Of a stretch of 20,037 nucleotides of DNA, positions 1-7,972 are shown in pieces; the first letter of the stretch is position 1, and each line of letters opens with the position of its first letter. The position numbers and the translations under genes were made by a program. The DNA is from Rhodospirillaceae bacterium CCH5-H10 (GTDB lineage: Bacteria > Pseudomonadota > Alphaproteobacteria > Reyranellales > Reyranellaceae): positions 1 through 20,037 of the forward strand of contig LSKJ01000591.1 of NCBI GenBank assembly GCA_001557035.1, in the 5' to 3' direction. The notes under the pieces are model-generated. The model had not been told where the DNA came from, did not search any database, and was given only the letters and a program-made list of their open reading frames with translations.

Positions 1-55
1 CCCATGCAAAATAAAGGTCTCTCGGCGCGACCCAGCAATGACTTATGGTGCGGGG

Positions 56-817
56 ATGATGGAAGATCTCCTCGTCCTCGCCCGCGACCCTCAAGCATGG
101 GCCGCACTGGCGACCCTCGTGGTCATGGAAGTCGTGCTGGGCATCGACAACCTGATCTTCATCTCGATCCTGACCAACAAGCTGCCGGAGGAGAAGAGGT
201 CCAACACCCGGCGCATCGGCATCGGGCTGGCGGTGTTCCTGCGGCTCGCCCTGCTGAGCGGCGTCGCCTTCATCGTGCAGCTCACCGCGCCGCTCTTTTC
301 ACTGTTCGGCCATGGCTTTTCCTGGCGCGACCTCATCCTGATCGCCGGTGGCCTGTTCCTGATCTACAAGGCGACCAGCGAGATCCGCGACCATGTCACG
401 GGGGGCCACGAGGACGAGGAAGTCACGGCCGCCACGGTCGCCCGCGTCACGGTCGCGGGCGTCATCGGCCAGATCCTGATCCTCGACCTCGTCTTCTCCC
501 TCGACAGCATCATCACCGCCGTCGGCATGACCGACGATATCCCGATCATGGTGATCGCGGTGATCGTGGCGGTCGGCCTGATGCTGGCGGCCGCCGACGG
601 GCTGGCGAAGTTCATCGGTAACAACCCGACCATCGTCATGCTGGCGCTGGGCTTCCTGCTGATGATCGGCATGACCCTGATCGCCGACGGCATGGGCATG
701 CACGTGCCCAAGGGGTACATCTATGCGGCGATGGCCTTCTCCGGGCTCGTCGAGGGGCTGAACATGATGGCGCGTCGTGCGCAGAGCAAACGTCCGCTGC
801 GCAAGCGTCCGCGCTGA
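56..817 (+). CDS. TerC family integral membrane protein
   Basis: This is a polytopic inner-membrane protein of the TerC/Alx family, which is linked to metal-ion (manganese, tellurite) homeostasis. What is seen: about seven hydrophobic segments, the family signature EVVLGIDN near residues 25-32, and a second acidic membrane motif LDLVFSLDS in the middle. The acidic loop HEDEE lies between the two halves and the C-terminus is very basic (KRPLRKRPR). Length (253 aa) fits the short TerC form without CBS or CorC domains. The start is uncertain: ATG at 38, 56 and 59 are all in frame. Homologues usually begin just before a DPQAW-like stretch, so 56 or 59 is preferred; neither has a clean ribosome site. 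It is followed after 41 bases by the SDR gene on the same strand. Family is certain; the transported ion cannot be told from sequence. Confidence 0.9.
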   Translation: MMEDLLVLARDPQAWAALATLVVMEVVLGIDNLIFISILTNKLPEEKRSNTRRIGIGLAVFLRLALLSGVAFIVQLTAPLFSLFGHGFSWRDLILIAGGLFLIYKATSEIRDHVTGGHEDEEVTAATVARVTVAGVIGQILILDLVFSLDSIITAVGMTDDIPIMVIAVIVAVGLMLAAADGLAKFIGNNPTIVMLALGFLLMIGMTLIADGMGMHVPKGYIYAAMAFSGLVEGLNMMARRAQSKRPLRKRPR

Positions 818-858
818 CGCGCTGACAAGGCGCGCCGGGAGGGGCTAAGCTTGCCGCC

Positions 859-1620
859 ATGAAGCTCAAGGATCAGGTCGCCATCGTCACGGGCGCCGCC
901 TCCGGCATCGGCGCCGCGACTGCGCGATTGTTCGCGGCCGAGGGCGCGAAGATCGCGCTGGTCGATCTCGACGATGCGGGCCTGGCAAAGGTCGCGACGG
1001 AGATAAAAGCTGCGGGCGGCGAGACGCTCACCGTGACCGCCGATGTCAGCAACGCCGAGCAGGCACGTGCCGGCGTCGTACGCATCCTGGAGAAATGGGG
1101 CCGCATCGACGTGCTGGTGACGGCGGCGGGGGCCTCGCTGGGCGGCACGGTGGACAAGATCGACGAGGCGACCTGGGATCGGACCTTTGCGATCAACGTG
1201 AAGGGCACCTTCCTCTGGGTGCATCATGCCATCCAGCCGATGATCGCCGCGAAATCCGGCGCGATCGTCACCCTGGGCTCGCAGCTCGCCCAATCGAGTC
1301 TCGGCAACAACGTGGCCTACATTGCCTCCAAGGGCGCGATCGCTTCCTTCACCAAGACCGTCGCCGTCGATCACGCGCGCCAGGGCATCCGCGTCAACGC
1401 GCTGATGCCGGGCGTGATCGACACGCCCATGCCGGCGCGCTCGCTGAAACGCCAAGCCGACCCCGAGGCGGCACGGGCGCTGTGGAAGACCCGCCATCCG
1501 ATGGGCCGCATCGGCCAGCCTGAAGAAGTGGCCAAGGCTGCGCTCTTCCTCGCCTCTTCCGATTCCTCCTTCACCACGGGAACGCTGCTGTTCGTCGACG
1601 GCGGCTGGACGGCGCACTGA
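859..1620 (+). CDS. SDR family NAD(P)-dependent oxidoreductase
   Basis: This is a cytoplasmic short-chain dehydrogenase/reductase of the classical type (253 aa). The Rossmann cofactor motif TGAASGIG lies at about residues 11-18. The catalytic residues are Ser141, Tyr154 and Lys158, with Tyr and Lys in a YxxxK motif and the usual 13-residue Ser-Tyr spacing. An Asp at the end of the second beta strand (LVDLDD) suggests preference for NAD over NADP. The C-terminus carries the common FVDGGWTAH ending. A GGAGG-like ribosome site lies about 14 bases upstream. It heads a compact forward operon: the PhyH gene starts one base after its stop. The substrate is unknown; the neighbours suggest oxidation of a hydroxylated intermediate. 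Confidence 0.93.
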   Translation: MKLKDQVAIVTGAASGIGAATARLFAAEGAKIALVDLDDAGLAKVATEIKAAGGETLTVTADVSNAEQARAGVVRILEKWGRIDVLVTAAGASLGGTVDKIDEATWDRTFAINVKGTFLWVHHAIQPMIAAKSGAIVTLGSQLAQSSLGNNVAYIASKGAIASFTKTVAVDHARQGIRVNALMPGVIDTPMPARSLKRQADPEAARALWKTRHPMGRIGQPEEVAKAALFLASSDSSFTTGTLLFVDGGWTAH

Positions 1621-1621
1621 C

Positions 1622-2464
1622 ATGCCGAGGAAGCTCACACCGGAACAGGTAGAGGGCTATGCCCGCGATGGGTACGTTTGCCCCGTCGATGCCTTCTCGA
1701 CCGAGCGGACGCGCGCCTGGCGCGACAGGCTCGAAGCGTTCGAGCGCGCGCAGGGCCAGAAGATGACGCGCGGCCATAACTTCAAGCCGCACCTGCTGTT
1801 TCCCTGGGTCGACGAGATCGTTCATTCGCCCGAAGTGCTTGACGCGGTCGAGGATCTGATCGGCCCCGACATTCGCCTGTTCCATCTCACTGTCTGGCCC
1901 AAGGATGCGGGTTCCGGCGCCTATGTGAGCTGGCATCAGGACGCGACCTATTTCGCGCTCGAACCCGCCTGTCATGTCACGGCCTGGGTGGCGCTGACCG
2001 ATGCGCCGGTCGAGGCGGGCTGCATGGAAGTCGTGCCGGGCTCGCACAAGCTGGGGCAACTGCCGCATGCCGAGATGCAGGATCCCGAGAACCTGCTGTC
2101 GCGCGGCCAGGAGCTCGCGGGCTCCTTCGATCGCAGCAGGACCGCGTTCATGCCGGTGAAGGCCGGCCAGTTCTCGCTGCACCACACCCATCTCGTCCAC
2201 AATTCGCGGCCCAACCGCTCGAACGACCGCCGTATCGGACTCGGCATCAGCTACATCCCAACCTCGGCGCGTTGCACGTCGCCGACCAGGGTCAGCGCGA
2301 TGCTGGTGCGGGGCGTGGACCGGTACGGACACTTCGACGACGAGCGCCGGCCACGGCAGGAGGCGGGACCCGAGGAACGCGCCTTCCATGCCGAGGCGGT
2401 CGACAGGTTCCGGAAGATGAATGTCGAACAGACCGACAACAAGGTTGCGGTCGTCAAGAGGTAG
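1622..2464 (+). CDS. Phytanoyl-CoA dioxygenase (PhyH) family protein
   Basis: This is an Fe(II)/2-oxoglutarate-dependent oxygenase of the PhyH family (280 aa), which hydroxylates unactivated carbons while decarboxylating 2-oxoglutarate. The iron-binding facial triad is visible as His105 and Asp107 in WHQDATYF and the distal His193 in VHNSRPNRS. An Arg at 203-204 is placed to bind the 2-oxoglutarate carboxylate. The conserved block AWVALTDAPVEAGCMEVVPGSHK between these sites is typical of the family. The start lies one base after the SDR stop and the next gene begins two bases after this stop, so translation is probably coupled. Family assignment is firm. The substrate is not visible; bacterial PhyH proteins act on varied small molecules. 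Confidence 0.92.
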   Translation: MPRKLTPEQVEGYARDGYVCPVDAFSTERTRAWRDRLEAFERAQGQKMTRGHNFKPHLLFPWVDEIVHSPEVLDAVEDLIGPDIRLFHLTVWPKDAGSGAYVSWHQDATYFALEPACHVTAWVALTDAPVEAGCMEVVPGSHKLGQLPHAEMQDPENLLSRGQELAGSFDRSRTAFMPVKAGQFSLHHTHLVHNSRPNRSNDRRIGLGISYIPTSARCTSPTRVSAMLVRGVDRYGHFDDERRPRQEAGPEERAFHAEAVDRFRKMNVEQTDNKVAVVKR

Positions 2465-2466
2465 GA

Positions 2467-3381
2467 ATGCACACGATCAGGCTGCCGTATCACGACCGCT
2501 ATCCCTATTCGCCGATCACCGAGCGCAAGGATTATTCGTGGCCGGAGGGCAAGCGGCTCGCGGTCTATCTCGGCCTCAACATCGAACACTTCGCCTTCGG
2601 CGCGGGCGAGGGGCATCTGCTCACCGTCGCCAATCCGCCACCCGATCCGCGCACCTTCGCCTGGCGCGATTACGGCAACCGCGTCGGCGTCTGGCGCTGT
2701 CTCGAGCTGTTCGACGAGCTGAACCTGCCGGCGGCCCACCTGATCAACACCACGGTGTTCGACTATGCGCCGCAGATCGTCGATGCGCTGAAGGCGCGCG
2801 GTGACGAGTTCATCGGCCATGGCCGCACCAATGCCGAGCGCCACGGCGGCATGTGGGAGGCCGACGAGAAGCGCTTCCTGCAGGAGATCAGCGATTCGAT
2901 CGAAAAGGCATCGGGCAAGCGGCCGCGCGGCTGGATGGCGCCATGGATGGCCTCGACCCGCGTGACGCCCGATCTCCTCAAGGAGACCGGCTACGACTTC
3001 CTGATGGACTGGCCCAACGACGACCAGCCGATCTGGATGAAGACGCGTTCGGGCCCGCTGATGAGCGTGCCCTATCCGATCGAGGTCAACGACAGCCCGC
3101 AGGTGCTGGTCCGCCATCACAGCGGCGACGAGTTCCGCGACATGATCATCGGCCAGTTCGAGGAACTGCTGCGCCAGTCGGCAAAGCAACCGCTGGTCTG
3201 CGGCATCGCGCTCCACACGATGATCGTGGGCCAGCCCTACCGGCTGCGGGCCCTGCGCGAGGCGCTGTCGCACATCGCCAACCATCCGCAGAAGGACAAG
3301 GTCTGGTTCACGCGACCGAGCGACATCTACGACCATTGCGCCGCGCTGCCCGACGGAACGATGACGCCGCCAGCGGCGTGA
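2467..3381 (+). CDS. Polysaccharide deacetylase family protein (PuuE/allantoinase-like branch)
   Basis: This is a NodB-fold hydrolase (304 aa) of the carbohydrate esterase 4 superfamily. It resembles the PuuE-type branch (metal-independent allantoinase and relatives) more than chitin deacetylases. The canonical TFDDG motif is absent; its place is taken by LGLNIEHF (Glu40). Other family landmarks are IGHGRTN (His118), GWMAPWMASTRVTPDLLKE with the following YDFLMDWPNDDQP, the late LH motif (His250), and the closing FTRPSDIYDH. The reading frame is open well upstream, but the ATG at 2467, two bases after the PhyH stop and preceded by a GAGG-like site, is the sensible start. It probably hydrolyses a C-N bond in a small molecule. 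Allantoin as substrate is only a guess. Confidence 0.88.
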   Translation: MHTIRLPYHDRYPYSPITERKDYSWPEGKRLAVYLGLNIEHFAFGAGEGHLLTVANPPPDPRTFAWRDYGNRVGVWRCLELFDELNLPAAHLINTTVFDYAPQIVDALKARGDEFIGHGRTNAERHGGMWEADEKRFLQEISDSIEKASGKRPRGWMAPWMASTRVTPDLLKETGYDFLMDWPNDDQPIWMKTRSGPLMSVPYPIEVNDSPQVLVRHHSGDEFRDMIIGQFEELLRQSAKQPLVCGIALHTMIVGQPYRLRALREALSHIANHPQKDKVWFTRPSDIYDHCAALPDGTMTPPAA

Positions 3382-3401
3382 CCCTGCGGTCTGATCCCGC
3401 G

Positions 3402-4640
3402 ATGACGGTCGTCGGCATGACAGGCTGGCTGGCACAAGCCGGCCTGCGCAACATGCCGCTCGAGGAACTGGTCGACGGCTTCGGCCGCCGCCTCAACGAG
3501 GCCGGGCTGCGGGTCGAGCGGATGTTCGTCGGGATGAACACGCTTCATCCGATGATTCGGGCACGCAGCCTGATCTGGGACGCGGCCGACGGTATTGGCC
3601 AGCATTTCGAGTTTGGGCATTCCGAGATCGATTCCGAGCAAATCCGGAACAGCCCCTTCGCGCTGATGCTGCGCGACGGTATCGCCGAGCGGCGGTGTCG
3701 CTTCGACACGAACGAGGCTCTGTCCGACGTCCCGGTGTTCGAGGAGCTGCGCGCGGCGGGCATGACGGAGTGGATCGGCTGGGTGCAGCCGTTCGGCGAA
3801 CTGTCGCCGCAGGTCGGCAGTCCGACCGAGGTCGAGCACGCCGAGGGACTCTGGCTCGTTTTTTCGGCGGCGACCGACCGGCTCGATGGCTTCAGTAAGG
3901 AACAAGTCGCCATCCTGCGCGAGGTGCTGCCGGTCTTCGCCCTGGCGGTGAAGGCCACCAGCATGCGCGGCATCGGCTACGGCTTGTTGGCGGCCTATCT
4001 CGGCAACGATCCGGCGAGCCGCGTGCTCTCCGGCACCGTGTTGCGGGGCGAGGTGCAGAGCGTCGAGGCCGTGGTCTTCTTCACCGACCTGCGGGGCTTC
4101 ACCGCGCTGGCCGACACGATGCCCGGCCGCGATCTGATCGCGCTTCTCGACGACTATTTCAACTGCATGGTCCAGCCCGTCGTGGCGCACGGTGGCGAGG
4201 TGCTGAAGTTCATGGGCGACGGCATGCTGGCAGCCTTCGCCGTGGTCGCCGGCAACCGCGCCGAGGTCTGCGCCTCGGCCCTCGTCGCTGCGCAAGAGGT
4301 GCTGGCCCGCGTCGATGCGCTGAACGTCGAGCGGCGCAACATGGCGCAGCACGCGGCCTCGCTCGACATTTCCCTGCACATCGGCCGCGTCCTCTACGGC
4401 AATGTCGGCTCCGACACGCGGCTCGACTTCACGGTCATCGGTCCGGCGGTGAACGAGGCGTCGCGCATCGAAGCGCTGTGCCAGCCGCTCGGGCAAGCCT
4501 TGCTGGCGTCACAGGCTTTCGCCGAGGCCGCGACGGCGAGCCGCGACCGGCTCGTCTCGCTCGGCCGCCACCGCCTGCGCGGCGTGCGCGAGGAGACGGA
4601 GCTTTTCGGGCTTGCTGCCATGCCACCCATGTCATCCTGA
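3402..4640 (+). CDS. Class III adenylate/guanylate cyclase with an N-terminal sensory-like region
   Basis: This is a nucleotide cyclase (412 aa) whose C-terminal half is a class III catalytic domain. Metal-binding aspartates are Asp229 (FFTDLRGF) and Asp273 (FMGDGM). Lys269 together with the DFT stretch at 342-344 fits ATP as substrate, and Asn351 and Arg355 (VNEASR) are the transition-state residues. All key residues are present, so it should be active as a homodimer making cAMP. The N-terminal about 200 residues (WLAQAGLRNMP..., VGMNTLHP...) form a soluble module, possibly GAF-like, seen in many proteobacterial cyclases; there are no membrane segments. The gene follows the deacetylase by 20 bases. 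ATG 3417 is an alternative start. The last codons and TGA lie in the left arm of an interspersed palindrome, so the original C-terminus may have been altered. Confidence 0.92.
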   Translation: MTVVGMTGWLAQAGLRNMPLEELVDGFGRRLNEAGLRVERMFVGMNTLHPMIRARSLIWDAADGIGQHFEFGHSEIDSEQIRNSPFALMLRDGIAERRCRFDTNEALSDVPVFEELRAAGMTEWIGWVQPFGELSPQVGSPTEVEHAEGLWLVFSAATDRLDGFSKEQVAILREVLPVFALAVKATSMRGIGYGLLAAYLGNDPASRVLSGTVLRGEVQSVEAVVFFTDLRGFTALADTMPGRDLIALLDDYFNCMVQPVVAHGGEVLKFMGDGMLAAFAVVAGNRAEVCASALVAAQEVLARVDALNVERRNMAQHAASLDISLHIGRVLYGNVGSDTRLDFTVIGPAVNEASRIEALCQPLGQALLASQAFAEAATASRDRLVSLGRHRLRGVREETELFGLAAMPPMSS

Positions 4641-4716
4641 GCGCAGCGAAGGATCTCACGTTCGCCAAAGAGTCCTTCGGTCGCTCCGCTAGGTCCTTCG
4701 CTTCGCTCAGGACGAC
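4631..4716. repeat. Interspersed palindromic repeat, copy 1
   Basis: Two inverted arms of about 26 bases (4631-4656 and 4691-4716) match at 23 of 26 positions. The core reads TCCTGAGCGCAGCGAAGGA on the left and the complement of TCCTGAGCGAAGCGAAGGA on the right. A related copy lies at 16417-16516. The element overlaps the end of the cyclase gene and fills the gap to the convergent serine hydrolase gene. The transcript would fold into a long hairpin, which may act as a bidirectional terminator or stabilise the 3' ends. It resembles REP-like, non-coding interspersed elements of GC-rich bacteria. Confidence 0.8.
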
Positions 4717-4719
4717 AAT

Positions 4720-5883
4720 TTAACGCCCGTACACCGCGCTCTCGAACGCATAGAACAGCGGCAGCGACTTCACGTCGGCGAAGGGCAGGATCTGGGTCAT
4801 GTAGACGCCGCCCAGGCCGCGCTTGCGGTCGATCCAGTAGTAGGTGTTGGGCAGGCCGGCCCAGCAGAGGCTGCCGGGCGAGCGGCCGGTCGGGGCTTCC
4901 TCGTTGTTGATCAGGAAGCTCAGGCCCCATTGCTTGGGGACGCCGGGAAAGAACTCGGCATCGTTGGACAGGGCCGGCATCACGGTCTTCAGCAGGGACA
5001 CGGTCGAGTCCCCCATCGAATTCGTCGCCATCGCGTCGACCGTTTCCGGTCTCATCACGACGTCGCCGCTCGCCGACTTGCCGTTGTCCAGCACCATGCG
5101 GACGAACTTGAGGTAATCGTTGGCCGTCGAATAGAGGCCGCCGCCGCCTGCCTCGAACTCAGGCTCCTGCGGGACCTCGCGCTTGAGGTCGGCGACCAGG
5201 CTGCCGTCGGCCTTGCGGTGATGGACGCGGGCCATGCGCGCCCGCATCGCCGGCGTGATGCGGAAGGCGGTGCTGTCCATGCCGAGCGGCACGAACAGGT
5301 CGTCGTGCATCACCTGACCGAGCTTCCGGCCCGTGACCGCCTCGACCATCTTGCCGGCCCAGTCGATGCCGATCCCGTACTGCCAGCGCGTGCCGGGGTC
5401 GAACAGCAGCGGCGTCGTCAGCGACTTGTCGAGGCCGGTGCCGATGGTGGGCACGTCCATGACTTCGCGATACTGCAGGATCTCCGGATTCCAGATGTCG
5501 TAGCCGAAGCCCGCCGTGTGCGTCAGCAGATGGCGCAGGGTGATGTCCCGCGTGGGCTTGCGCAGTCGCGGCTTGCCGGCAGCGTCGAAGCCCTCCAGCA
5601 CCTGCACCTCGCCGAGATAGGGAATGATCTCTTTCGCCGGCGCATCGAGCTTCAGCGTACCACGCTCGACCTGCTGCATGGCCACCGCGCCGGTCACCGC
5701 CTTGGTCATCGAGGCGAGCCAGACGACGGTGTCGGGTGTCATGTCGGTGTCCTGGCCCAGGATCGCCTTGCCGAAGCCGCCCTCGTAGAGTGTGCCGTTT
5801 TCGCCCGTCGCGACGGCCGCCACGCCGGGTACGTCGCCGCGCTGCACGGCCTCGCTCAGGAGCGTGTCGATGCGTGTCTTCAT
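4720..5883 (-). CDS. Beta-lactamase-fold serine hydrolase (class C/EstB-like)
   Basis: This 387-residue protein belongs to the serine hydrolase family related to class C beta-lactamases, D-Ala-D-Ala carboxypeptidases and EstB-type esterases. The SxxK motif is Ser58-Met-Thr-Lys61, and Tyr169 (WQYGIG) is the probable general base. The conserved LRHLLTHTAGF block follows the nucleophile region, and GGGGLYSTANDYLKF is the late family motif. No signal peptide is seen, so it is probably cytoplasmic and more likely an esterase or amidase than a true beta-lactamase. The frame is open further upstream, but ATG at 5883 overlaps the stop of the upstream peptidase gene by four bases (ATGA), which indicates coupled translation. 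Substrate unknown. Confidence 0.9.
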   Translation of the reverse strand: MKTRIDTLLSEAVQRGDVPGVAAVATGENGTLYEGGFGKAILGQDTDMTPDTVVWLASMTKAVTGAVAMQQVERGTLKLDAPAKEIIPYLGEVQVLEGFDAAGKPRLRKPTRDITLRHLLTHTAGFGYDIWNPEILQYREVMDVPTIGTGLDKSLTTPLLFDPGTRWQYGIGIDWAGKMVEAVTGRKLGQVMHDDLFVPLGMDSTAFRITPAMRARMARVHHRKADGSLVADLKREVPQEPEFEAGGGGLYSTANDYLKFVRMVLDNGKSASGDVVMRPETVDAMATNSMGDSTVSLLKTVMPALSNDAEFFPGVPKQWGLSFLINNEEAPTGRSPGSLCWAGLPNTYYWIDRKRGLGGVYMTQILPFADVKSLPLFYAFESAVYGR

Positions 5884-7964
5884 GGCTTGGCTCCCGCAAG
5901 TCCGACCGTATCCAGCGCGAAGGCGTAGCCGATCGCCACCTCGTCGAGGCGCGAGAAGCGGCCCGAGGCGCCTCCATGGCCCGCGCCCATGTTGGTGTGC
6001 AGGATCACCGGCCCGCCGCCGGTCATTGTCGCACGCAGGCGGGCGACCCACTTGGCAGGTTCCCAGTAGGTGACGCGCGGATCGGTCAGGCCCGCCATTG
6101 CCAGGATCGCCGGATAGGCCTGCGCCGACACGTTGTCGTAGGGCGAGTAGGCGCGGATGGTGTTGAAAGCCGCCGCGTCGGTGATGGGATTGCCCCACTC
6201 GGGCCATTCCGGCGGCGTCAGCGGCAGCTTGTCGTCCAGCATGGTGGCGAGCACGTCGACGAACGGCACTTCGGCCACGATGCCGGCGAACAGGTCCGGG
6301 GCGCGGTTGGCGACCGCGCCCATCAGCATGCCGCCGGCGCTGCCGCCGTGCCCGACGATGCGCTTGGCCGACGTGTAGTTTGCCGCGATCAGTGCACGAC
6401 CGGCTGCAACGAAATCGTCGAAGGTGTTGGTCTTCTTCTCGCGTTTGCCGTCAAGGTACCACGACCAGCCCTTGTCCGAGCCGCCGCGGATATGGGCGAT
6501 GGCATAGACAAAGCCGCGATCGACCAGCGACAGACGGTTGGCCGAGAAGGAAGCCGGCATCGCCATGCCGTAGGAGCCGTAGCCATAGAGCAGCAGCGGC
6601 GCGCTGCCGTCGCGCACCAGGTCGCGGCGATGCAGGATCGACACCGGCACCTCGTCGCCGTCCTGTGCGATCGCCGTGATGCGTGTCGTGACATAGGCGT
6701 GGGGATCGTGCCCGGACGGAATCTCCTGGCGCTTGCGCAAGGTCCGCTGTCGGGTCGCCATGTCGTAGTCGTAGACTTCCGACGGCGTCGTCATCGACGA
6801 ATAGGCGAAACGCATCGTCGTCGTATCGAATTCGTAGCCGCCGATCATGTCGAGCGAGTAGGCGGTCTCGTTGAAGGAGATCGTATGCTCGGCCTGTGTG
6901 GCGAGATCACGAATCACGATCGAGGGAAGGGCGTTGGCGCGCTCCAGTCGCACGAGATGACCGGCGTAGAGGTCGATGCCCAGGATGTAGGTGCCCGGTC
7001 GGTGCGGCACCAGCTCGCGCCAGTTGGCGCGCTGCGGCGCGGCGAGCGGCGCGGTGACGATCTTGAAATCGATGGCGCCGCCTTCATTTGTCAGGATGAA
7101 CAGGGCGTCACCGCGATCCGACACGCTGTAGCGCACGCCCGTCTCGCGCGGCGCGACCAGGCGCGGCGCGGCATCGGCCACCGATAGATCGATCAGCCAT
7201 TCTTCCGAAGTATCGTGATCGCCAACCGAGATGACGCAGAAGCGGCCGCTGGCGCTTTCGCCGATATGGGTGAACCAGCCGACGTTCTTTTCCTCGTGGA
7301 CGAGGACATCGTTGGACTGCGGCGTGCCCAGCCGGTGCCGGAACACCTTGAGCGGGCGGTGGTTCTCGTCGATCTGGACGTAGAAGAAGAACGAGGAATC
7401 CCGGCCCCAGACGACGCTGCCGCCGGTCTCGGTCAGCGTGTCGGGCAGGTCATCGCCGGTGTCCCAGCGGCGGACGCGCAGGGTGAAGTATTCGGAGCCG
7501 CGCAGGTCCGCGCTCCAGGCCTCGAGCCTGTGGTCGGGCGAATGGCGCGTGCCGCCGAACTTGAAATAGTCGGATGCCTTGGCCAGCGCATCGCCGTCGA
7601 GGATCGTCCGTATCTCGCCGCCGTCGCGCGGCGTGCGGCCGATCTGCTGATGCTGGCCGCCCTCGCGGAATTTCCAGAGATAGGCGAAAGGCCCGTCCGG
7701 CGTCGGCACGCCGGAATCGTCTTCCTTGATGCGGCCGCGCATCTCCGCAACCAGCGTCTTCTGCAATTCCTTCGTCGGCCCAAGCCGTTCCTCGGCGTAG
7801 GCATTCTCGGCCTCGACATAGGCGCGGATGTCGGGATCGAGCAGCGACGGATCGCGCAGCACCTCCTGCCACTTCTCGTCCTTCAGCCACGCATACTCAT
7901 CCGTGACCGTGACGCCGTGCAGGATGCGCTGCGACAGCCGCCGCTGCGCGATCGGAGGTTTCAC
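5880..7964 (-). CDS. S9 family prolyl oligopeptidase, oligopeptidase B-like (protease II)
   Basis: This is a cytoplasmic serine peptidase of the prolyl oligopeptidase family (694 aa, normal length). An N-terminal beta-propeller region of about 400 residues precedes an alpha/beta-hydrolase domain. The catalytic triad is Ser542 in GHGGSAGG, Asp628 in AGLTDPRV and His663 in GAGHGG. The sequence around DEYAWLKDEKW near the N-terminus and the RGGSDKGWSWY block match oligopeptidase B, which cleaves after basic residues in short peptides. The start is a GTG at 7964, eight bases after the aldolase stop; its N-terminus aligns with known family members. Its stop overlaps the start of the serine hydrolase gene. 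It is the middle gene of a three-gene reverse operon. Cleavage preference is inferred from the family. Confidence 0.93.
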   Translation of the reverse strand: MKPPIAQRRLSQRILHGVTVTDEYAWLKDEKWQEVLRDPSLLDPDIRAYVEAENAYAEERLGPTKELQKTLVAEMRGRIKEDDSGVPTPDGPFAYLWKFREGGQHQQIGRTPRDGGEIRTILDGDALAKASDYFKFGGTRHSPDHRLEAWSADLRGSEYFTLRVRRWDTGDDLPDTLTETGGSVVWGRDSSFFFYVQIDENHRPLKVFRHRLGTPQSNDVLVHEEKNVGWFTHIGESASGRFCVISVGDHDTSEEWLIDLSVADAAPRLVAPRETGVRYSVSDRGDALFILTNEGGAIDFKIVTAPLAAPQRANWRELVPHRPGTYILGIDLYAGHLVRLERANALPSIVIRDLATQAEHTISFNETAYSLDMIGGYEFDTTTMRFAYSSMTTPSEVYDYDMATRQRTLRKRQEIPSGHDPHAYVTTRITAIAQDGDEVPVSILHRRDLVRDGSAPLLLYGYGSYGMAMPASFSANRLSLVDRGFVYAIAHIRGGSDKGWSWYLDGKREKKTNTFDDFVAAGRALIAANYTSAKRIVGHGGSAGGMLMGAVANRAPDLFAGIVAEVPFVDVLATMLDDKLPLTPPEWPEWGNPITDAAAFNTIRAYSPYDNVSAQAYPAILAMAGLTDPRVTYWEPAKWVARLRATMTGGGPVILHTNMGAGHGGASGRFSRLDEVAIGYAFALDTVGLAGAKP

Positions 7965-7972
7965 CTCGGCGC

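Noticed and set aside
2251..3435. A 394-codon reverse frame opposite the deacetylase gene
   Set aside because: Its composition is Arg/Asp/Val-rich with no family motifs, and the forward frame has a clear NodB-fold protein.
3327..4496. A 389-codon reverse frame opposite the cyclase gene
   Set aside because: It is a shadow of the cyclase, whose catalytic residues are all visible on the forward strand.
4720..5883. A true beta-lactamase (resistance gene)
   Set aside because: The SxxK motif is present, but there is no signal peptide, and the Tyr motif is YGIG rather than YxN. A cytoplasmic esterase or amidase is more likely.
4930..7187. Long forward frames opposite the serine hydrolase and S9 peptidase genes
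   Set aside because: Both reverse genes have intact catalytic motifs, and the forward products (Arg/His/Asp/Gly-rich) have none.
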